From Blastocatellia bacterium (GTDB lineage: Bacteria; Acidobacteriota; Blastocatellia; Chloracidobacteriales; JADJPF01): 64,000 bases of DNA. This document shows, piece by piece, positions 52,605-61,920 of this stretch (the first letter of the stretch is position 1; each line of letters begins with the position of its first letter). The notes under the pieces are model-generated. The model worked only from the letters and a program-made list of their open reading frames with translations, did no database searches and was not told the DNA's origin. The translations under genes were made by a program, and so were the position numbers. The stretch lies in NCBI GenBank assembly GCA_025057015.1, contig JANWYG010000017.1, positions 319,071 through 383,070 of the forward strand, in the 5' to 3' direction.

Positions 52605-53447
52605 TCAGCCAATTTCAATTTCATGGAACGACTTAAGTAGCTGTGTGTAGATCTGCGACCGATGCTCATAGCGCTGATGCCCTATCAAAGCGACCCGTGT
52701 CAGTCCTCTTACCGACGAGCTGATGAACACTTCCTCCGCAGCCAGCAGATGCTCCATCCGAAAAGCTGCCTCGACTACCTCAATTTTAAGACTGCAAGCT
52801 AATTTCAATACCAGCTCTCTTGTAATTCCTGCTAGACACCCTACAGACAGTGCCGGCGTATAAAGAGTTTCATTGCCTATCCAAAAGATATTTGCAAGTG
52901 CCGCACTTACTATTTCGGCATTTTCGTTTAACACAACAGCTTCATCATAACCGCAAGCCTTGGCATGTTGAAGAGTAAGCATTGGCTGTAAGTAGTTCAA
53001 TGACTTAACCCCTGCAAGAGGAGAGCTAGAACTTACCTTATATGAAGAAATAGTCATCCGGACATCCTGGCATTCTTCAGCTAGCGGCGCAGTGAAGATC
53101 AGCAGGTCGCAACCAAGCCCCCGACCAAGCTTGTGCCAATAGAGATTCTCCACCTGAAGCAAGTTAATCCTAGCTCGCCCCTCCTTGACACAATTTGCCG
53201 CTATAAGTTGAGTCAAACTCTCTAGGACTTCACTCTCGGTCCACCTCAAAGCAAGGTTTATCCTCTCAGCATGCGCTTCCAGCCTACGCCAATGCTCCCC
53301 GTAGAGAAAAGGCTTACCACGAGATATCCTAAGCGTAGTAAAAACCCCGTAACCATACGCTAAAGCCCCGCTCAAAGGCCATACCTTTAACTTCTCTGGC
53401 AAACCAATCTCCCCGTTCAAACATATTAAGCCGTGCATCTCAAACAT
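52605..53447 (-). CDS. Class IV aminotransferase (PabC/IlvE-like)
   Basis: 280 residues, fold type IV PLP enzyme. PLP-related motifs: SGALAYGYGVFTTLRI, GKPFLYGEHWRRLEAHAERI, the PLP Lys in GVKSLNYLQPML, YDEAVVLNENAEIVSAALANIFWI and the end motif EEVFISSSVRGLTRV. Size and the Ser-rich Thr-free end fit aminodeoxychorismate lyase (folate synthesis) or D-amino-acid/branched-chain aminotransferase. No pabB-like gene is nearby to decide. The ATG overlaps the end of the amylase-like gene by 8 nt; a second ATG four codons in is equally likely. Confidence 0.78.
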   Translation of the reverse strand: MFEMHGLICLNGEIGLPEKLKVWPLSGALAYGYGVFTTLRISRGKPFLYGEHWRRLEAHAERINLALRWTESEVLESLTQLIAANCVKEGRARINLLQVENLYWHKLGRGLGCDLLIFTAPLAEECQDVRMTISSYKVSSSSPLAGVKSLNYLQPMLTLQHAKACGYDEAVVLNENAEIVSAALANIFWIGNETLYTPALSVGCLAGITRELVLKLACSLKIEVVEAAFRMEHLLAAEEVFISSSVRGLTRVALIGHQRYEHRSQIYTQLLKSFHEIEIG

Positions 53448-54006
53448 TAAACTCTAGGATAAAACTATGTGTTTGCGACCAAGACTTAAACTCAGCCTGT
53501 CGTATCCGCAGATCATGCCCGACACGTCCAACATACACAGGTTGCTTGTTCCAGCGATCCATAGGATTTTTGATCCACTCGCCAAAAGAAGCTCCTATCA
53601 TGTCAAAAGGCAACGCCACTTCTGGATTCGTAGGCATAGACGCAGTTAAATCGACACCTATCATAGCTACCCTGTTTTTCAACCTACGAGCTATCAACAC
53701 AAGCCCCGACTGCGGCCATAAAGTAAGCGTACCCCCTGCTCTGTATAACGGATCCTTGGCTATACTCAAAAGCCGTTCATAAAATGCCCTAAGCTCTAGA
53801 TCTGGCTTCTGGTCTTTGACAGGCCTCACCCGTTGAACCGGTAACTTCTCGTCAAAACCCTCCATCTGACCATCATGCACAAAAGGTACTCCAGGTATGA
53901 GATAAGAAAGCACCGCAGAAGGCCTAGCTCTGCGACCAAATCTCACTTGAGCTCTTTCTTGTTTTCCAGGAAATGTACACACCTGCTCAAGTAATAATTT
54001 GGACAA
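53440..54006 (-). CDS. C-terminal part of a frameshifted GH13 amylase-like gene
   Basis: 188 codons by the listed frame, of which the first 14 are antiphase reading of the N-terminal part. Real homology starts about 53965: RAQVRFGRRARPSAVLSYLI, then PGVPFVHDGQMEGFDEKLPV and LRAFYERLLSIAKDP, the end of the barrel and the C-terminal beta domain of a GH13 family amylase. No start codon or ribosome site of its own is convincing. It continues the gene at 53943-54836 after a net one-base shift. Confidence 0.7.
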   Translation of the reverse strand: MSKLLLEQVCTFPGKQERAQVRFGRRARPSAVLSYLIPGVPFVHDGQMEGFDEKLPVQRVRPVKDQKPDLELRAFYERLLSIAKDPLYRAGGTLTLWPQSGLVLIARRLKNRVAMIGVDLTASMPTNPEVALPFDMIGASFGEWIKNPMDRWNKQPVYVGRVGHDLRIRQAEFKSWSQTHSFILEFNV

Positions 54007-54836
54007 GACTTGAGATATATCGACACACTTTGCGGCGGAGCATTATGTGCCAATAAGTCATACAGTCTTTTGTCATACGTCAAATCGAAACCTAAAGATT
54101 GCAGCTCAGCTTCTTTGTTCCAGTAAACTTCTGCCATAAAGATGAAGTCCCGACGAAATGACTTTATCTTCGCTATCGCTTCAGCCCAAAACTCGGTTGG
54201 CATACGGCGTTCGAACTCTTCCCAAAGCAATAGCGGATACCACTGTGACTTTATCTGCCGGCGTAAAACGAGCATAGCCATATCGCACCTTATGCCATCT
54301 ACCTTGCAAGCAAGCCCGCAAAGCACATCTATCTGGTGTCTACGTAGATTTGCATTTGTGTAGTCCAGTTGAGCTGTGTCTATCCAGCAAGGAAAGTAAG
54401 GATCTCGACCGTAAGCTATTAAGCCACTACGATGCTGAAAATAATCCTCAGAACGCTCGTTTTCCCTAACTCTAGGATCGCTGTGTACAAAGTATTCCGG
54501 ATGCTCATCTATAAGCGGACTATCTATCGCCATATGATTCGCAACAAAATCTACCATCACGCGCAGCCCCACCTTATGTGCCCGCTCGACAAACCTGCTA
54601 AACGCCTGCTCGCCACCAAGCTTAGGATTCACCGAATAATCGAGTAACGCATAAGGCGAAGCCTCAAAATCTGGCGATTGCCGCTTGAATATCTCCCGTG
54701 AGGCCGGACTTTCTGAATATATCCCCATTACCCAAAGCCAATCTATGCCTATATCTGCAAGCTGCCGCAGATAAGCTTCATCTATCTCATCAAAGGTCTT
54801 GCCATGTGTTCTAACGTTCAACTCGTATATGATCAT
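53943..54836 (-). CDS. N-terminal part of a frameshifted GH13 amylase-like gene
   Basis: 297 residues ending early at FLENKKELK. GH13 regions: I DFVANHM, II VDGIRCDMA (nucleophile Asp) and III FMAEVYW (acid Glu) are present in a cytoplasmic type protein with no signal peptide (MIIYELNVRTHGKTFDEI). Region IV, normally xENHD, reads LENKK just before the frame ends, so the third catalytic Asp is missing. The C-terminal part follows in the next frame (53440-53965). Together they would give about 470 residues, normal for the family. The gene is either decayed or the assembly lost a base in an A-run. Confidence 0.8.
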   Translation of the reverse strand: MIIYELNVRTHGKTFDEIDEAYLRQLADIGIDWLWVMGIYSESPASREIFKRQSPDFEASPYALLDYSVNPKLGGEQAFSRFVERAHKVGLRVMVDFVANHMAIDSPLIDEHPEYFVHSDPRVRENERSEDYFQHRSGLIAYGRDPYFPCWIDTAQLDYTNANLRRHQIDVLCGLACKVDGIRCDMAMLVLRRQIKSQWYPLLLWEEFERRMPTEFWAEAIAKIKSFRRDFIFMAEVYWNKEAELQSLGFDLTYDKRLYDLLAHNAPPQSVSIYLKSCPNYYLSRCVHFLENKKELK

Positions 54837-55298
54837 TTTGCGCCCCTCACCGAGATATAAACCTATCTACCGCCGCCAATCCTGCTATTGCCAGTACGCC
54901 CAAACAGATTTTCGCTTTACCGGGATATAAGCCTATCTACTGCTGCCAAATCTCAACTCGAATCTAGCTTGAGCTCCAAAGCCCAGCCGCCAATTCCTGA
55001 AGCTAAAACCAGTACCCTCACCCGCCAAGAAGCGCAAAGAAGATCCATGATTGACCATAGTAGTAGCAGCAACCGTACAACCGAAAAACGTTTAGCTATT
55101 ACAGTTAATTTAACCTAAATTCCAGGATACACAAAGATAACAGTTATGTGCTAGATAGACAATTAGAACAACGAACTGCTAGCCAATATCTGTCCTTCAA
55201 CTTTGAGGACAAACCTTTTTCCACTTTTGAGCAGTTGAAGTTAAGGGTCGGCAAGCTCGATGTAAGTTCGATAGCTATACAACTCTTTCCGAATATCT
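54837..55298. other. Intergenic region with an imperfect direct repeat
   Basis: A 462-bp gap. Two copies of about 34 bp (54847-54880 and 54917-54950, offset 70, mostly transitions) read on the minus strand as AAVDR(F/L)ISR plus stop in both. A 29-codon frame ending in the first copy (KICLGVLAIAGLAAVDRF) looks membrane-like. No ribosome site. Probably the remains of a tandem-duplicated gene end. Nothing else recognised. Confidence 0.45.
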
Positions 55299-56060
55299 CT
55301 ATTTCTTCATCTCTACAAGATGAAAAGTTATCGTGCCAAAAGAACCTTTTACCTGCGCCATTAGCGGTATCCTCTTTAGATCATCGCTCAGCCAGATCCT
55401 AAGACTACCAGAACGACGTAGCAGCTTACCAAAGACTTTTACGTCGATTTCTAAGGCAGTATACTTGCCAAACTCAGTCTCTACAGTCTTACGCCCAACG
55501 GGAGCGATTTCGATCTCATACAACTCACCGTTATCAGTTACCGGTAAAACAATCGGTGCATCAAGTTTCGAGTACCGGCAAACGTATATACCAGCTAAAG
55601 TATCCGTCACCCAATAAGGTACCTCTCGCTCCTTGCTTTGCAGCAACTTTTCAGGATGGCGCAGATCTCTACTTTGCCATCGAATCCAGCGGCATTCCCT
55701 AGATACATCGGCACGCATTACAACGTGCCGCTTGCTATCATCCAAATCTTTCTCCGTCGTAAGCAGTCCCAAATCGGTATCTACAGTAGAACTGAATCGA
55801 TAGTTTACTTTAACGCCAACAAGTTTCGTCAGAAAACCCTTCGAGCGAGCCTCACAACTAAAGCGCCATCGCCCATTTAGCCTCTGGGTTTCAAAAGCCA
55901 GCTCGCCAACTTTTCCATAAAACGGAAACTTCGACAGACGGGCCTCATACACAAATCGCTCACCATCAGCAAACGGTATGGTCTCGAGTAACTTCAGCTC
56001 TTTAGCAACGGAAGAGATACTTGCTAAGAATGTTAGAACAAAAGCGGTTATCGTGCGCAT
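55299..56060 (-). CDS. DUF3108 exported protein
   Basis: 253 residues with an N-terminal signal (MRTITAFVLTFLASISSVAK). The DUF3108 pattern is present: FADGERFVYEARLSKFPFYG, VNYRFSSTVDTDLG, a WVTDTLAGIYVCRYSK segment, and the end GSLRIWLSDDLKRIPLMAQV. Proteins of this type are periplasmic and of unknown function, often near cell-envelope genes. It is the last gene of the ADP-heptose/heptosyltransferase operon, starting 1 nt after the methyltransferase stop. Confidence 0.85.
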   Translation of the reverse strand: MRTITAFVLTFLASISSVAKELKLLETIPFADGERFVYEARLSKFPFYGKVGELAFETQRLNGRWRFSCEARSKGFLTKLVGVKVNYRFSSTVDTDLGLLTTEKDLDDSKRHVVMRADVSRECRWIRWQSRDLRHPEKLLQSKEREVPYWVTDTLAGIYVCRYSKLDAPIVLPVTDNGELYEIEIAPVGRKTVETEFGKYTALEIDVKVFGKLLRRSGSLRIWLSDDLKRIPLMAQVKGSFGTITFHLVEMKK

Positions 56061-56061
56061 A

Positions 56062-56616
56062 TCAAGAAATTAGATAAGCTTTAGCAACAAGCGTTGCCAA
56101 GGTCAGCAAAGTTCCAAATAGTGCCCTGTATTCGCGATATCGAAGATAAAGCTTCACGTCAAAATTCCCTTTGTTACGTCCAGGCCACGGTTTCAGCCGA
56201 GGAAAAAACAACGGCACCCGTAGCGCGTACTCTGAATAAGCTTCTGGAAACAAGTTGTACATTACTTCCTGCTCAGCCAGCATCACTGGCCAATAGACCG
56301 TTAAATAAAAAAAAACGTATATCACGAAAAGTATAAACTTGTTAGCAGCCAGTACCAAACCTAGTCCCAGCAGAAAGCTTCCCAGATACAGCGGGTTGCG
56401 AGTATAAGCATAAGGTCCGTCTGTAGCTAGCTGCTCGTTTTTCCGCAGATGACCACAAGCCCAAGCCCTCACAACCAGCCCTAACAACGCTACCGCCGTT
56501 CCTGTAGCTATGCTCATAGCGGTAGGGCTAGCTAACAGTAATACAACAGCACCCAGCACAAAACCGAGCGGTACACGCAGTCTGACTAACCTCTGTTTCA
56601 GCGCTTCAACTGCCAT
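56062..56616 (-). CDS. Membrane methyltransferase of the ICMT/PEMT type
   Basis: 184 residues from the ATG at 56616; the first 19 nt overlap the GT9 gene. Four or five membrane helices and the SAM-site signature ATDGPYAYTRNPLYLGSFLL, then EQEVMYNLFPEAYSEYALRV, identify the isoprenylcysteine carboxyl/phospholipid methyltransferase group. The acceptor cannot be named. Its place in an LPS-type operon suggests a lipid or envelope substrate. Confidence 0.78.
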   Translation of the reverse strand: MAVEALKQRLVRLRVPLGFVLGAVVLLLASPTAMSIATGTAVALLGLVVRAWACGHLRKNEQLATDGPYAYTRNPLYLGSFLLGLGLVLAANKFILFVIYVFFYLTVYWPVMLAEQEVMYNLFPEAYSEYALRVPLFFPRLKPWPGRNKGNFDVKLYLRYREYRALFGTLLTLATLVAKAYLIS

Positions 56617-57635
56617 AACTTTGTTTGCTGTAATCTCCTCTCTACACCTCGCAGAACTTGATCTACCGAAATGTCCATACACTCAATCGTCGGACAGTGC
56701 CGCCTATAACAGCCTTGCCGGCACTCGACATTGAGCTCGACGCAAACATCCAGCGGATTTATAGGGCCGTTTCTGCTTGGATCAGTAGGACCGTATATAC
56801 CGACTATTGGTGTAGCAACCGCAGCGGCTATATGCAAAGGCCCAGTGTCCGAGCCCACAAACAATACCGCACGCTTTGCTAAAGCTACAAACTGCTTCAA
56901 ATTGACATTCACAGCAGTAGCAACACTCCTACGACTCGAACTAACCACTCTATCAGCAAGTTGCTCCTCGCCAGGTCCTAAGGTAACTAGACTATACAGC
57001 CCGAAGTGCTCAGCTAAAGCGTCAGCCAGCAAGCCGAAGCGCTCAGCAGGCCACAGTTTCGTCACCCAACCACCGCCAGGATTAATTATAGCAAACCGTC
57101 CTACTGCTAGTTTGCCAAGTAGCTCGTCTATGTATCCTTCGTCAGCTTCAGAGACGTATATGGGAAACTTATAGCCCGAAGTCTTGGCTCCGATAGCACG
57201 AACTAGCTGCAAGTTCTTTTCAATAACATGCAGTCTGCTATCTACTACTACTTGATGAGTCAAGAAAAACCTTGATGCCTCTTCCCGCAGTCCGTTGTTA
57301 GAAAAGCCAAGCCTCACTTTAGCTGTTGAAAGCGCTGCAAAAAGGCCAGATTTAAGAAGTCCTTGCATATCGAGTGCCACATCGAAGCCCTTCCTACAAC
57401 GAGCTACAGCTGTCATTGCCTCCCGCCAAGCAAGAAATGGAGAGCGTCGCCACAACTTCGTATCCACCACTATTAACTCATCTATCACAGGTGAGCCTTC
57501 CAAGATCTTAGCCGCCGTTTTTTCGACAACCCAGCCGATGCGCGAATCTGGGAAAGTCTCCTTCAACGCCGCCACCGCAGGTAGAGCATGTACACAATCG
57601 CCTATTGCGCTTAGCCTTACCACCAAAAAGTTCAT
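56598..57635 (-). CDS. Glycosyltransferase family 9 (heptosyltransferase-like)
   Basis: 345 residues from the ATG at 57635, chosen because GT9 enzymes start at MxxLVVRLSAIGD. Motifs: RLSAIGDCVHALPAVAAL, DMQGLLKSGLFAAL, INPGGGWVTKLWPAERFG, and LFVGSDTGPLHIAAAVATPI with the acceptor/ADP-heptose pocket, then GIYGPTDPSRNGP. A Cys-rich end (ECRQGCYRRHCPTIEC) is common in this group. With the two RfaE genes upstream it should transfer heptose to the LPS core. Confidence 0.9.
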   Translation of the reverse strand: MNFLVVRLSAIGDCVHALPAVAALKETFPDSRIGWVVEKTAAKILEGSPVIDELIVVDTKLWRRSPFLAWREAMTAVARCRKGFDVALDMQGLLKSGLFAALSTAKVRLGFSNNGLREEASRFFLTHQVVVDSRLHVIEKNLQLVRAIGAKTSGYKFPIYVSEADEGYIDELLGKLAVGRFAIINPGGGWVTKLWPAERFGLLADALAEHFGLYSLVTLGPGEEQLADRVVSSSRRSVATAVNVNLKQFVALAKRAVLFVGSDTGPLHIAAAVATPIVGIYGPTDPSRNGPINPLDVCVELNVECRQGCYRRHCPTIECMDISVDQVLRGVERRLQQTKLWQLKR

Positions 57636-57658
57636 CCTTAAGATTTGCTCAGCTAATT

Positions 57659-58144
57659 TCAGTTTCCGCAAACGACGTTCACTATACTATTTAGTAATGC
57701 CGTCGTAGAGTGCTCCTTTGGATCGCCAACTATGGCAACTGTTCCGCCGTAGCTTCTAACCACCTCACGCTCAGGTACGCTGTCAATCGTATAATCAGTG
57801 CCTTTCGCATGTACGTCTGGCTTGAGTAAAAGCAGCAAGTCTGAAACGGTAGTTCCATCAAAGACCGTAACATAATCCACACACCGCAGCGCAGCCACTA
57901 GCTCAGCTCGCTCATGCTGCGGTACCAAAGGTCTACCTTCACCTTTCAACTCCCTTACCGAACGGTCGCTATTTACGGCAACTACTAGGACGTCTCCTAA
58001 TAGACGTGCCGCTTGCAGATAACGTACATGGCCTACATGCAGTAGGTCAAAGCAACCGTTCGCTAGTACGACTTTTGTTGCCACAAGCCGTTTCCTAAGC
58101 AAAGTAAGTTCTCTGAGAAGCTCATCCAAAGTAACTATCGCCAT
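57659..58144 (-). CDS. rfaE2: D-glycero-beta-D-manno-heptose 1-phosphate adenylyltransferase
   Basis: 161 residues from the ATG at 58144, which has GAAGGG at good spacing. Nucleotidyltransferase motifs [40 protein letters not shown] and [12 protein letters not shown] match RfaE domain II (HldE C-terminal half). It makes ADP-heptose for LPS. The kinase half is the separate gene upstream, overlapping by 10 nt. Confidence 0.93.
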   Translation of the reverse strand: MAIVTLDELLRELTLLRKRLVATKVVLANGCFDLLHVGHVRYLQAARLLGDVLVVAVNSDRSVRELKGEGRPLVPQHERAELVAALRCVDYVTVFDGTTVSDLLLLLKPDVHAKGTDYTIDSVPEREVVRSYGGTVAIVGDPKEHSTTALLNSIVNVVCGN

Positions 58145-59121
58145 CTGCATTCCCTTCGTACTGATTCGAGTAGCTCTGCTTGCGTAACCGTAGCGGTAGC
58201 TCGCTTCATGACAACTATACCACCAGCATGATTAGCTATGTTAGCAGCATCTTTGAAAGTAGCGCCGGCAGCTATAGCTAAAGCAAATGCTGCCATTACA
58301 GTATCCCCAGCCCCGGTTACATCCACAGGATCTAGGCTGCCTACGGCATCGAACTTAGTAGCAGATCCATCAGGTAAAAAAAGACTCATACCTTCAGATC
58401 CTCTTGTAAGCAGCAATGCCTTTAGTCCTAGTTCTTCACGAAGTTGTTTGCCAGCACAAACAACCTCTTCTTCGCTGAAGACCTCTCGCTTAAGAAGCTC
58501 CTCCAGTTCCGCGTGGTTAGGCGTTGCTGCTGTAACACCAGCAAAGAGTTTCAGCCGATGCCTTGAGTCAACTAAAACAGGGACTCGTCTGTCAACATCC
58601 CGTAGAAGCGTCACGACATCATCACCTATCGCACCATAGTTATAGTCAGAGACAACTACAGCATCTACCGTATTGACAGTAGCGGCCACTTCGGAGCGAA
58701 GCCTGTCGAGAAACTCGAAACCAGGAGTTGCTTTAGGCTCGCGGTCAATTCTGATCACTTGCTGCCGCGTAGAATGTGCTGAGCCGGCTAGTATACGTGT
58801 TTTCGTAGGGGTGACGTAGCCAGGCACGGTAACCAGCTTGCAGACCACACCGAGCTGCTTGAGCGATAGATTAAGCGCTCTCCCGCTGCGATCTTTGCCG
58901 AGAAAGCCACAAATAGTCACCTTACCACCCAACGCTGCAATGTTTGCTGCGGCATTTGCGGCACCACCTGGTAGCAACTGGGTCTTTTCGTACTCCAGTA
59001 TCATCACAGGTGCTTCACGCGAAATGCGGGCTATACGACCATACACAAACTCATCAGCTATCAGATCGCCTATGACAAGCAGCCGACACTTAGCAAAATC
59101 GGTTATAATTTGTTCAAGCAT
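58135..59121 (-). CDS. rfaE1: D-glycero-beta-D-manno-heptose-7-phosphate kinase
   Basis: 328 residues, PfkB fold: [40 protein letters not shown], and the catalytic [20 protein letters not shown] with Asp. This is RfaE domain I (HldE N-terminal half), phosphorylating heptose 7-phosphate at C1. It is the first gene of a five-gene minus-strand operon for ADP-heptose and its use. It diverges from the phosphatase gene 41 nt away. Confidence 0.94.
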   Translation of the reverse strand: MLEQIITDFAKCRLLVIGDLIADEFVYGRIARISREAPVMILEYEKTQLLPGGAANAAANIAALGGKVTICGFLGKDRSGRALNLSLKQLGVVCKLVTVPGYVTPTKTRILAGSAHSTRQQVIRIDREPKATPGFEFLDRLRSEVAATVNTVDAVVVSDYNYGAIGDDVVTLLRDVDRRVPVLVDSRHRLKLFAGVTAATPNHAELEELLKREVFSEEEVVCAGKQLREELGLKALLLTRGSEGMSLFLPDGSATKFDAVGSLDPVDVTGAGDTVMAAFALAIAAGATFKDAANIANHAGGIVVMKRATATVTQAELLESVRRECRWR

Positions 59122-59162
59122 AAACCTGAAATTTTAGCTAAAAGCTGACCTGTATCCAAACC

Positions 59163-59861
59163 ATGAAGACGTTCGCCGTCGGAGACGTACATGGACAATT
59201 TCGCGCCTTAAAAAGGCTGTTGGCAAAACTGCCAATCGACTATGACAAAGACTTGCTTGTTTTCGTTGGAGATCTAGTCGATCGCGGTCCGCAGTCCGAT
59301 CGCGTTTTAGACTATGTGCGTAACCTACAGCGAGCCATCGTGCTACAAGGCAATCATGAACAGATGATGCTCAAAGCATACGAAAATGAGCTAGCTTTTG
59401 ATGTATGGATATCGATGGGAGGAAACACGACCTATCGCAACTACTGTGGTAACAACCTTCCGGACTGGAAGCTCTATCGCCGGCTCGTACCTAAAGATGT
59501 GCTCGCATATTTGGCAAGTTTACCCTGGATCTACCGCAACGAACATGCCTTATTCGTACACGCCGGAGCCCGCAGAACGGCAACCGGCGCCTGGTCAGTC
59601 GAAGATCGCTACACAGCCCTTTGGTACAGAGACCTAGACTTTTGGCGTGAGTATGATGCCGAAAATATAGTCGTAGGACATACCCCGACTAATAAAATAC
59701 GTAAAATGCTTGGTCAGCCACTTCAGCCTGACAAGCAAATGCAAGCTTGGAGCCGAGGCCCTATACTTGCCATCGACTGTGGTGCTGGACTTGGCTACAG
59801 ACTCTGCGCAGTACAACTGCCAGAACGCGTCTTCTATTATGAAGAAATAGGCCCTAAGTGA
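59163..59861 (+). CDS. PPP-family serine/threonine protein phosphatase
   Basis: 232 residues with the metallophosphatase motifs GDVHG (residues 7-11), GDLVDRG, GNHE, the HAGARRT loop and VVGHTPTNKI. The layout is that of bacterial PrpA/PphA-type phosphatases, which act on phosphoserine, -threonine or -tyrosine, or on dinucleotide polyphosphates. It could counter the kinase encoded 12 kb to the left, but that is speculative. Confidence 0.9.
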   Translation: MKTFAVGDVHGQFRALKRLLAKLPIDYDKDLLVFVGDLVDRGPQSDRVLDYVRNLQRAIVLQGNHEQMMLKAYENELAFDVWISMGGNTTYRNYCGNNLPDWKLYRRLVPKDVLAYLASLPWIYRNEHALFVHAGARRTATGAWSVEDRYTALWYRDLDFWREYDAENIVVGHTPTNKIRKMLGQPLQPDKQMQAWSRGPILAIDCGAGLGYRLCAVQLPERVFYYEEIGPK

Positions 59862-59973
59862 AAACAGAAGGCCTGATAAAAAACACATCCATTGCCTTTA
59901 TACATCCAAATCTTAGTGCTAAAGTTAAATTAGGTCTGTTCCTACATAAAACTGAGTTGTTTAAGGAGGATTT

Positions 59974-61080
59974 ATGAAACCGCTCATACTAGTTATATTG
60001 CTACTATCAGCAGTCACAGTGTTCGCCGATAAAGCTCAAACAAAAAAGGTTAAACTTAAGGACAAAGAAAATCCTGAAAAGATTGGCAAACGTGACATTA
60101 ATAACAATCAGATTAATTTTTATTCATTAGAGAGAGAAATAGCCATAGGACAGCAGCTAGCTGCAGAAACAGAGCGGCAGTTGAAGTTAATAGACGATCC
60201 TGTAGTTACTGAATATATCAATCGTTTAGGTCAAAACATAGCCCTCAACTCCGATGCCAAGGTACCATTTACGATCAAGGTGATAGACTCGGAGGAGGTG
60301 AATGCTTTTGCGTTGCCAGGAGGATACTTCTTTGTCAACAAAGGGTTGATACTAGCAGCTGACACAGAGGCCGAACTTGTCGGTGTAATGGCACATGAAA
60401 TAGCCCACGTAGCCGCACGCCATGGCACAGAACAAGTGTCTAAAGGGCAACTGCTTGAGTTCGGTTCTATACCTCTCATCTTCCTCGGTGGTGGCATAGG
60501 TGTCCTTGCTAGAACGGCTGCGAGCTTTGCCATACCGCTGACTTTTCTCAAATTTAGCCGCGGCGCAGAAAGCGAGGCAGATATGCTCGGCGCGCAGTAC
60601 GCTTGGGCAAGTGGTTATGACCCGAACGGAATGATAATGATGTTCGAAAAACTCCAGCAAAAAGAGAGTAAGAAACCTGGTACTATGTCCAAGATCTTCA
60701 GTAGTCACCCAGCTACTGGTGATAGGGCCATAGCATTAAGAGCTCTCATAGCTAAATTTCCAGAAAAAGAGGAATACATAATCACCTCATCTGATTTTCA
60801 GAAAGTCAAAAACAGGCTGCTTGCTTTCTCCGGACCTCGTCGATCATTACTTGCAGGAGACGAACAACCAACCGAGGGACGACCTACACTGAGACGGCGG
60901 CGAGATAGTGATATCGACAATCCAGACTACGAAGACACGCAGCCTAAGGAGCGCCCCACGCTACGTAGGCGCGGCGATAGTCCCTTGGATACGCAAGAAC
61001 AGCAAGACAACACTGATAGCACTCCGGTCGAACCTTCGCGGCCAACGTTAAAACGTTCAGGAGGGGGAGGCAGTCAATAG
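59974..61080 (+). CDS. M48 family metalloprotease with repeat tail
   Basis: 368 residues. A signal peptide (MKPLILVILLLSAVTVFA) is followed by an M48 domain with the zinc site MAHEIAHVAARHG and the third ligand in ESEADMLGAQYAW, plus ALPGGYFFVNKGLI. It resembles BepA/YfgC-type periplasmic proteases that help outer-membrane protein assembly. The last about 70 residues carry three copies of RPTL(R/K)R, ending SGGGGSQ, likely disordered and basic. AAGGAGG precedes the ATG. Its stop directly abuts the ATG of rsmI. Confidence 0.92.
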   Translation: MKPLILVILLLSAVTVFADKAQTKKVKLKDKENPEKIGKRDINNNQINFYSLEREIAIGQQLAAETERQLKLIDDPVVTEYINRLGQNIALNSDAKVPFTIKVIDSEEVNAFALPGGYFFVNKGLILAADTEAELVGVMAHEIAHVAARHGTEQVSKGQLLEFGSIPLIFLGGGIGVLARTAASFAIPLTFLKFSRGAESEADMLGAQYAWASGYDPNGMIMMFEKLQQKESKKPGTMSKIFSSHPATGDRAIALRALIAKFPEKEEYIITSSDFQKVKNRLLAFSGPRRSLLAGDEQPTEGRPTLRRRRDSDIDNPDYEDTQPKERPTLRRRGDSPLDTQEQQDNTDSTPVEPSRPTLKRSGGGGSQ

Positions 61081-61920
61081 ATGTCCGGTAAGCTCTATGT
61101 GGTCGCTACGCCCATAGGCAACCTAGAAGACATCACTATCAGAGCACTCAACGTCCTCAAAAGCGTAGCCCTTATAGCTTGCGAAGATACGCGTCATACT
61201 GCTAAGCTGTTGAAGCACTATGAGATATCTACGCCTACGATAAGTTATCATGAACATAACGAAAAGGAGCGTGCACTACAGATACTGGGCAGATTAGAAC
61301 AAGGCGATTCGGTAGCGCTTGTAAGTGACGCCGGTACGCCACTACTCTCAGACCCAGGGCATGTCATAGTGTGTCTAGCAATAGAAGCTGGCTTTAAGAT
61401 CGAGCCTGTACCAGGTGCTTCAGCTCTATTAGCAGGACTAGTAGCGTCAGGTCTTCCCTTACATGACTTCTTCTTTTGCGGCTTTCTTCCAGCAAGAGCA
61501 TCCCAACGTCGACGTCGACTGAGGCAACTGCTAGATATAGGTACTACTCTTGTCTTCTATGAAGCCCCACACCGTATCCGCGAAGCGCTACAAGACTTGT
61601 CTCAGGTATGTCCTGATATCACTTTGGTAGTAGCCCGCGAGCTGACCAAACTACATGAAGAGTTCCTGCGAGGTACACCGACGGAACTCCTAGAGAAGTT
61701 AACCTTTCCTCGCGGTGAGTTCGTCATACTGCTCGACAGCAGACAACTTGACAGCAGCCAAGCCACAGTTATTTCCGACAACAAGAGTATAAAAAGCCGG
61801 GTAGAAGCGCTTCAGATGCAAGGACTAGATCGAATGGATGCAATCAAGCAAGTCGCTAAAAAACTCGGCATCAGCAAAAGCGAGGCCTATAGAAGGTTAC
61901 AAGAGGAGCTTAGTCAATAA
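61081..61920 (+). CDS. rsmI: 16S rRNA (cytidine(1402)-2'-O)-methyltransferase
   Basis: 279 residues. SAM-dependent tetrapyrrole-methylase fold: LYVVATPIGNLEDITIRAL, ACEDTRHTAKLLKHY, SVALVSDAGTPLLSDPG, GLPLHDFFFCGFLP and VFYEAPHRIREAL. It methylates the ribose of C1402 in the P site. The C-terminal extension (MDAIKQVAKKLGISKSEAYR) is the usual RsmI tail. The ATG follows the M48 stop with no spacer, so translation is coupled. Confidence 0.96.
   Translation: MSGKLYVVATPIGNLEDITIRALNVLKSVALIACEDTRHTAKLLKHYEISTPTISYHEHNEKERALQILGRLEQGDSVALVSDAGTPLLSDPGHVIVCLAIEAGFKIEPVPGASALLAGLVASGLPLHDFFFCGFLPARASQRRRRLRQLLDIGTTLVFYEAPHRIREALQDLSQVCPDITLVVARELTKLHEEFLRGTPTELLEKLTFPRGEFVILLDSRQLDSSQATVISDNKSIKSRVEALQMQGLDRMDAIKQVAKKLGISKSEAYRRLQEELSQ

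Noticed and set aside
54888-55118. A 76-codon plus-strand frame in the gap after the amylase-like gene
   Set aside because: No ribosome site, low-complexity Ser/Arg content, and the segment is better explained as the complement of a decayed minus-strand gene end.
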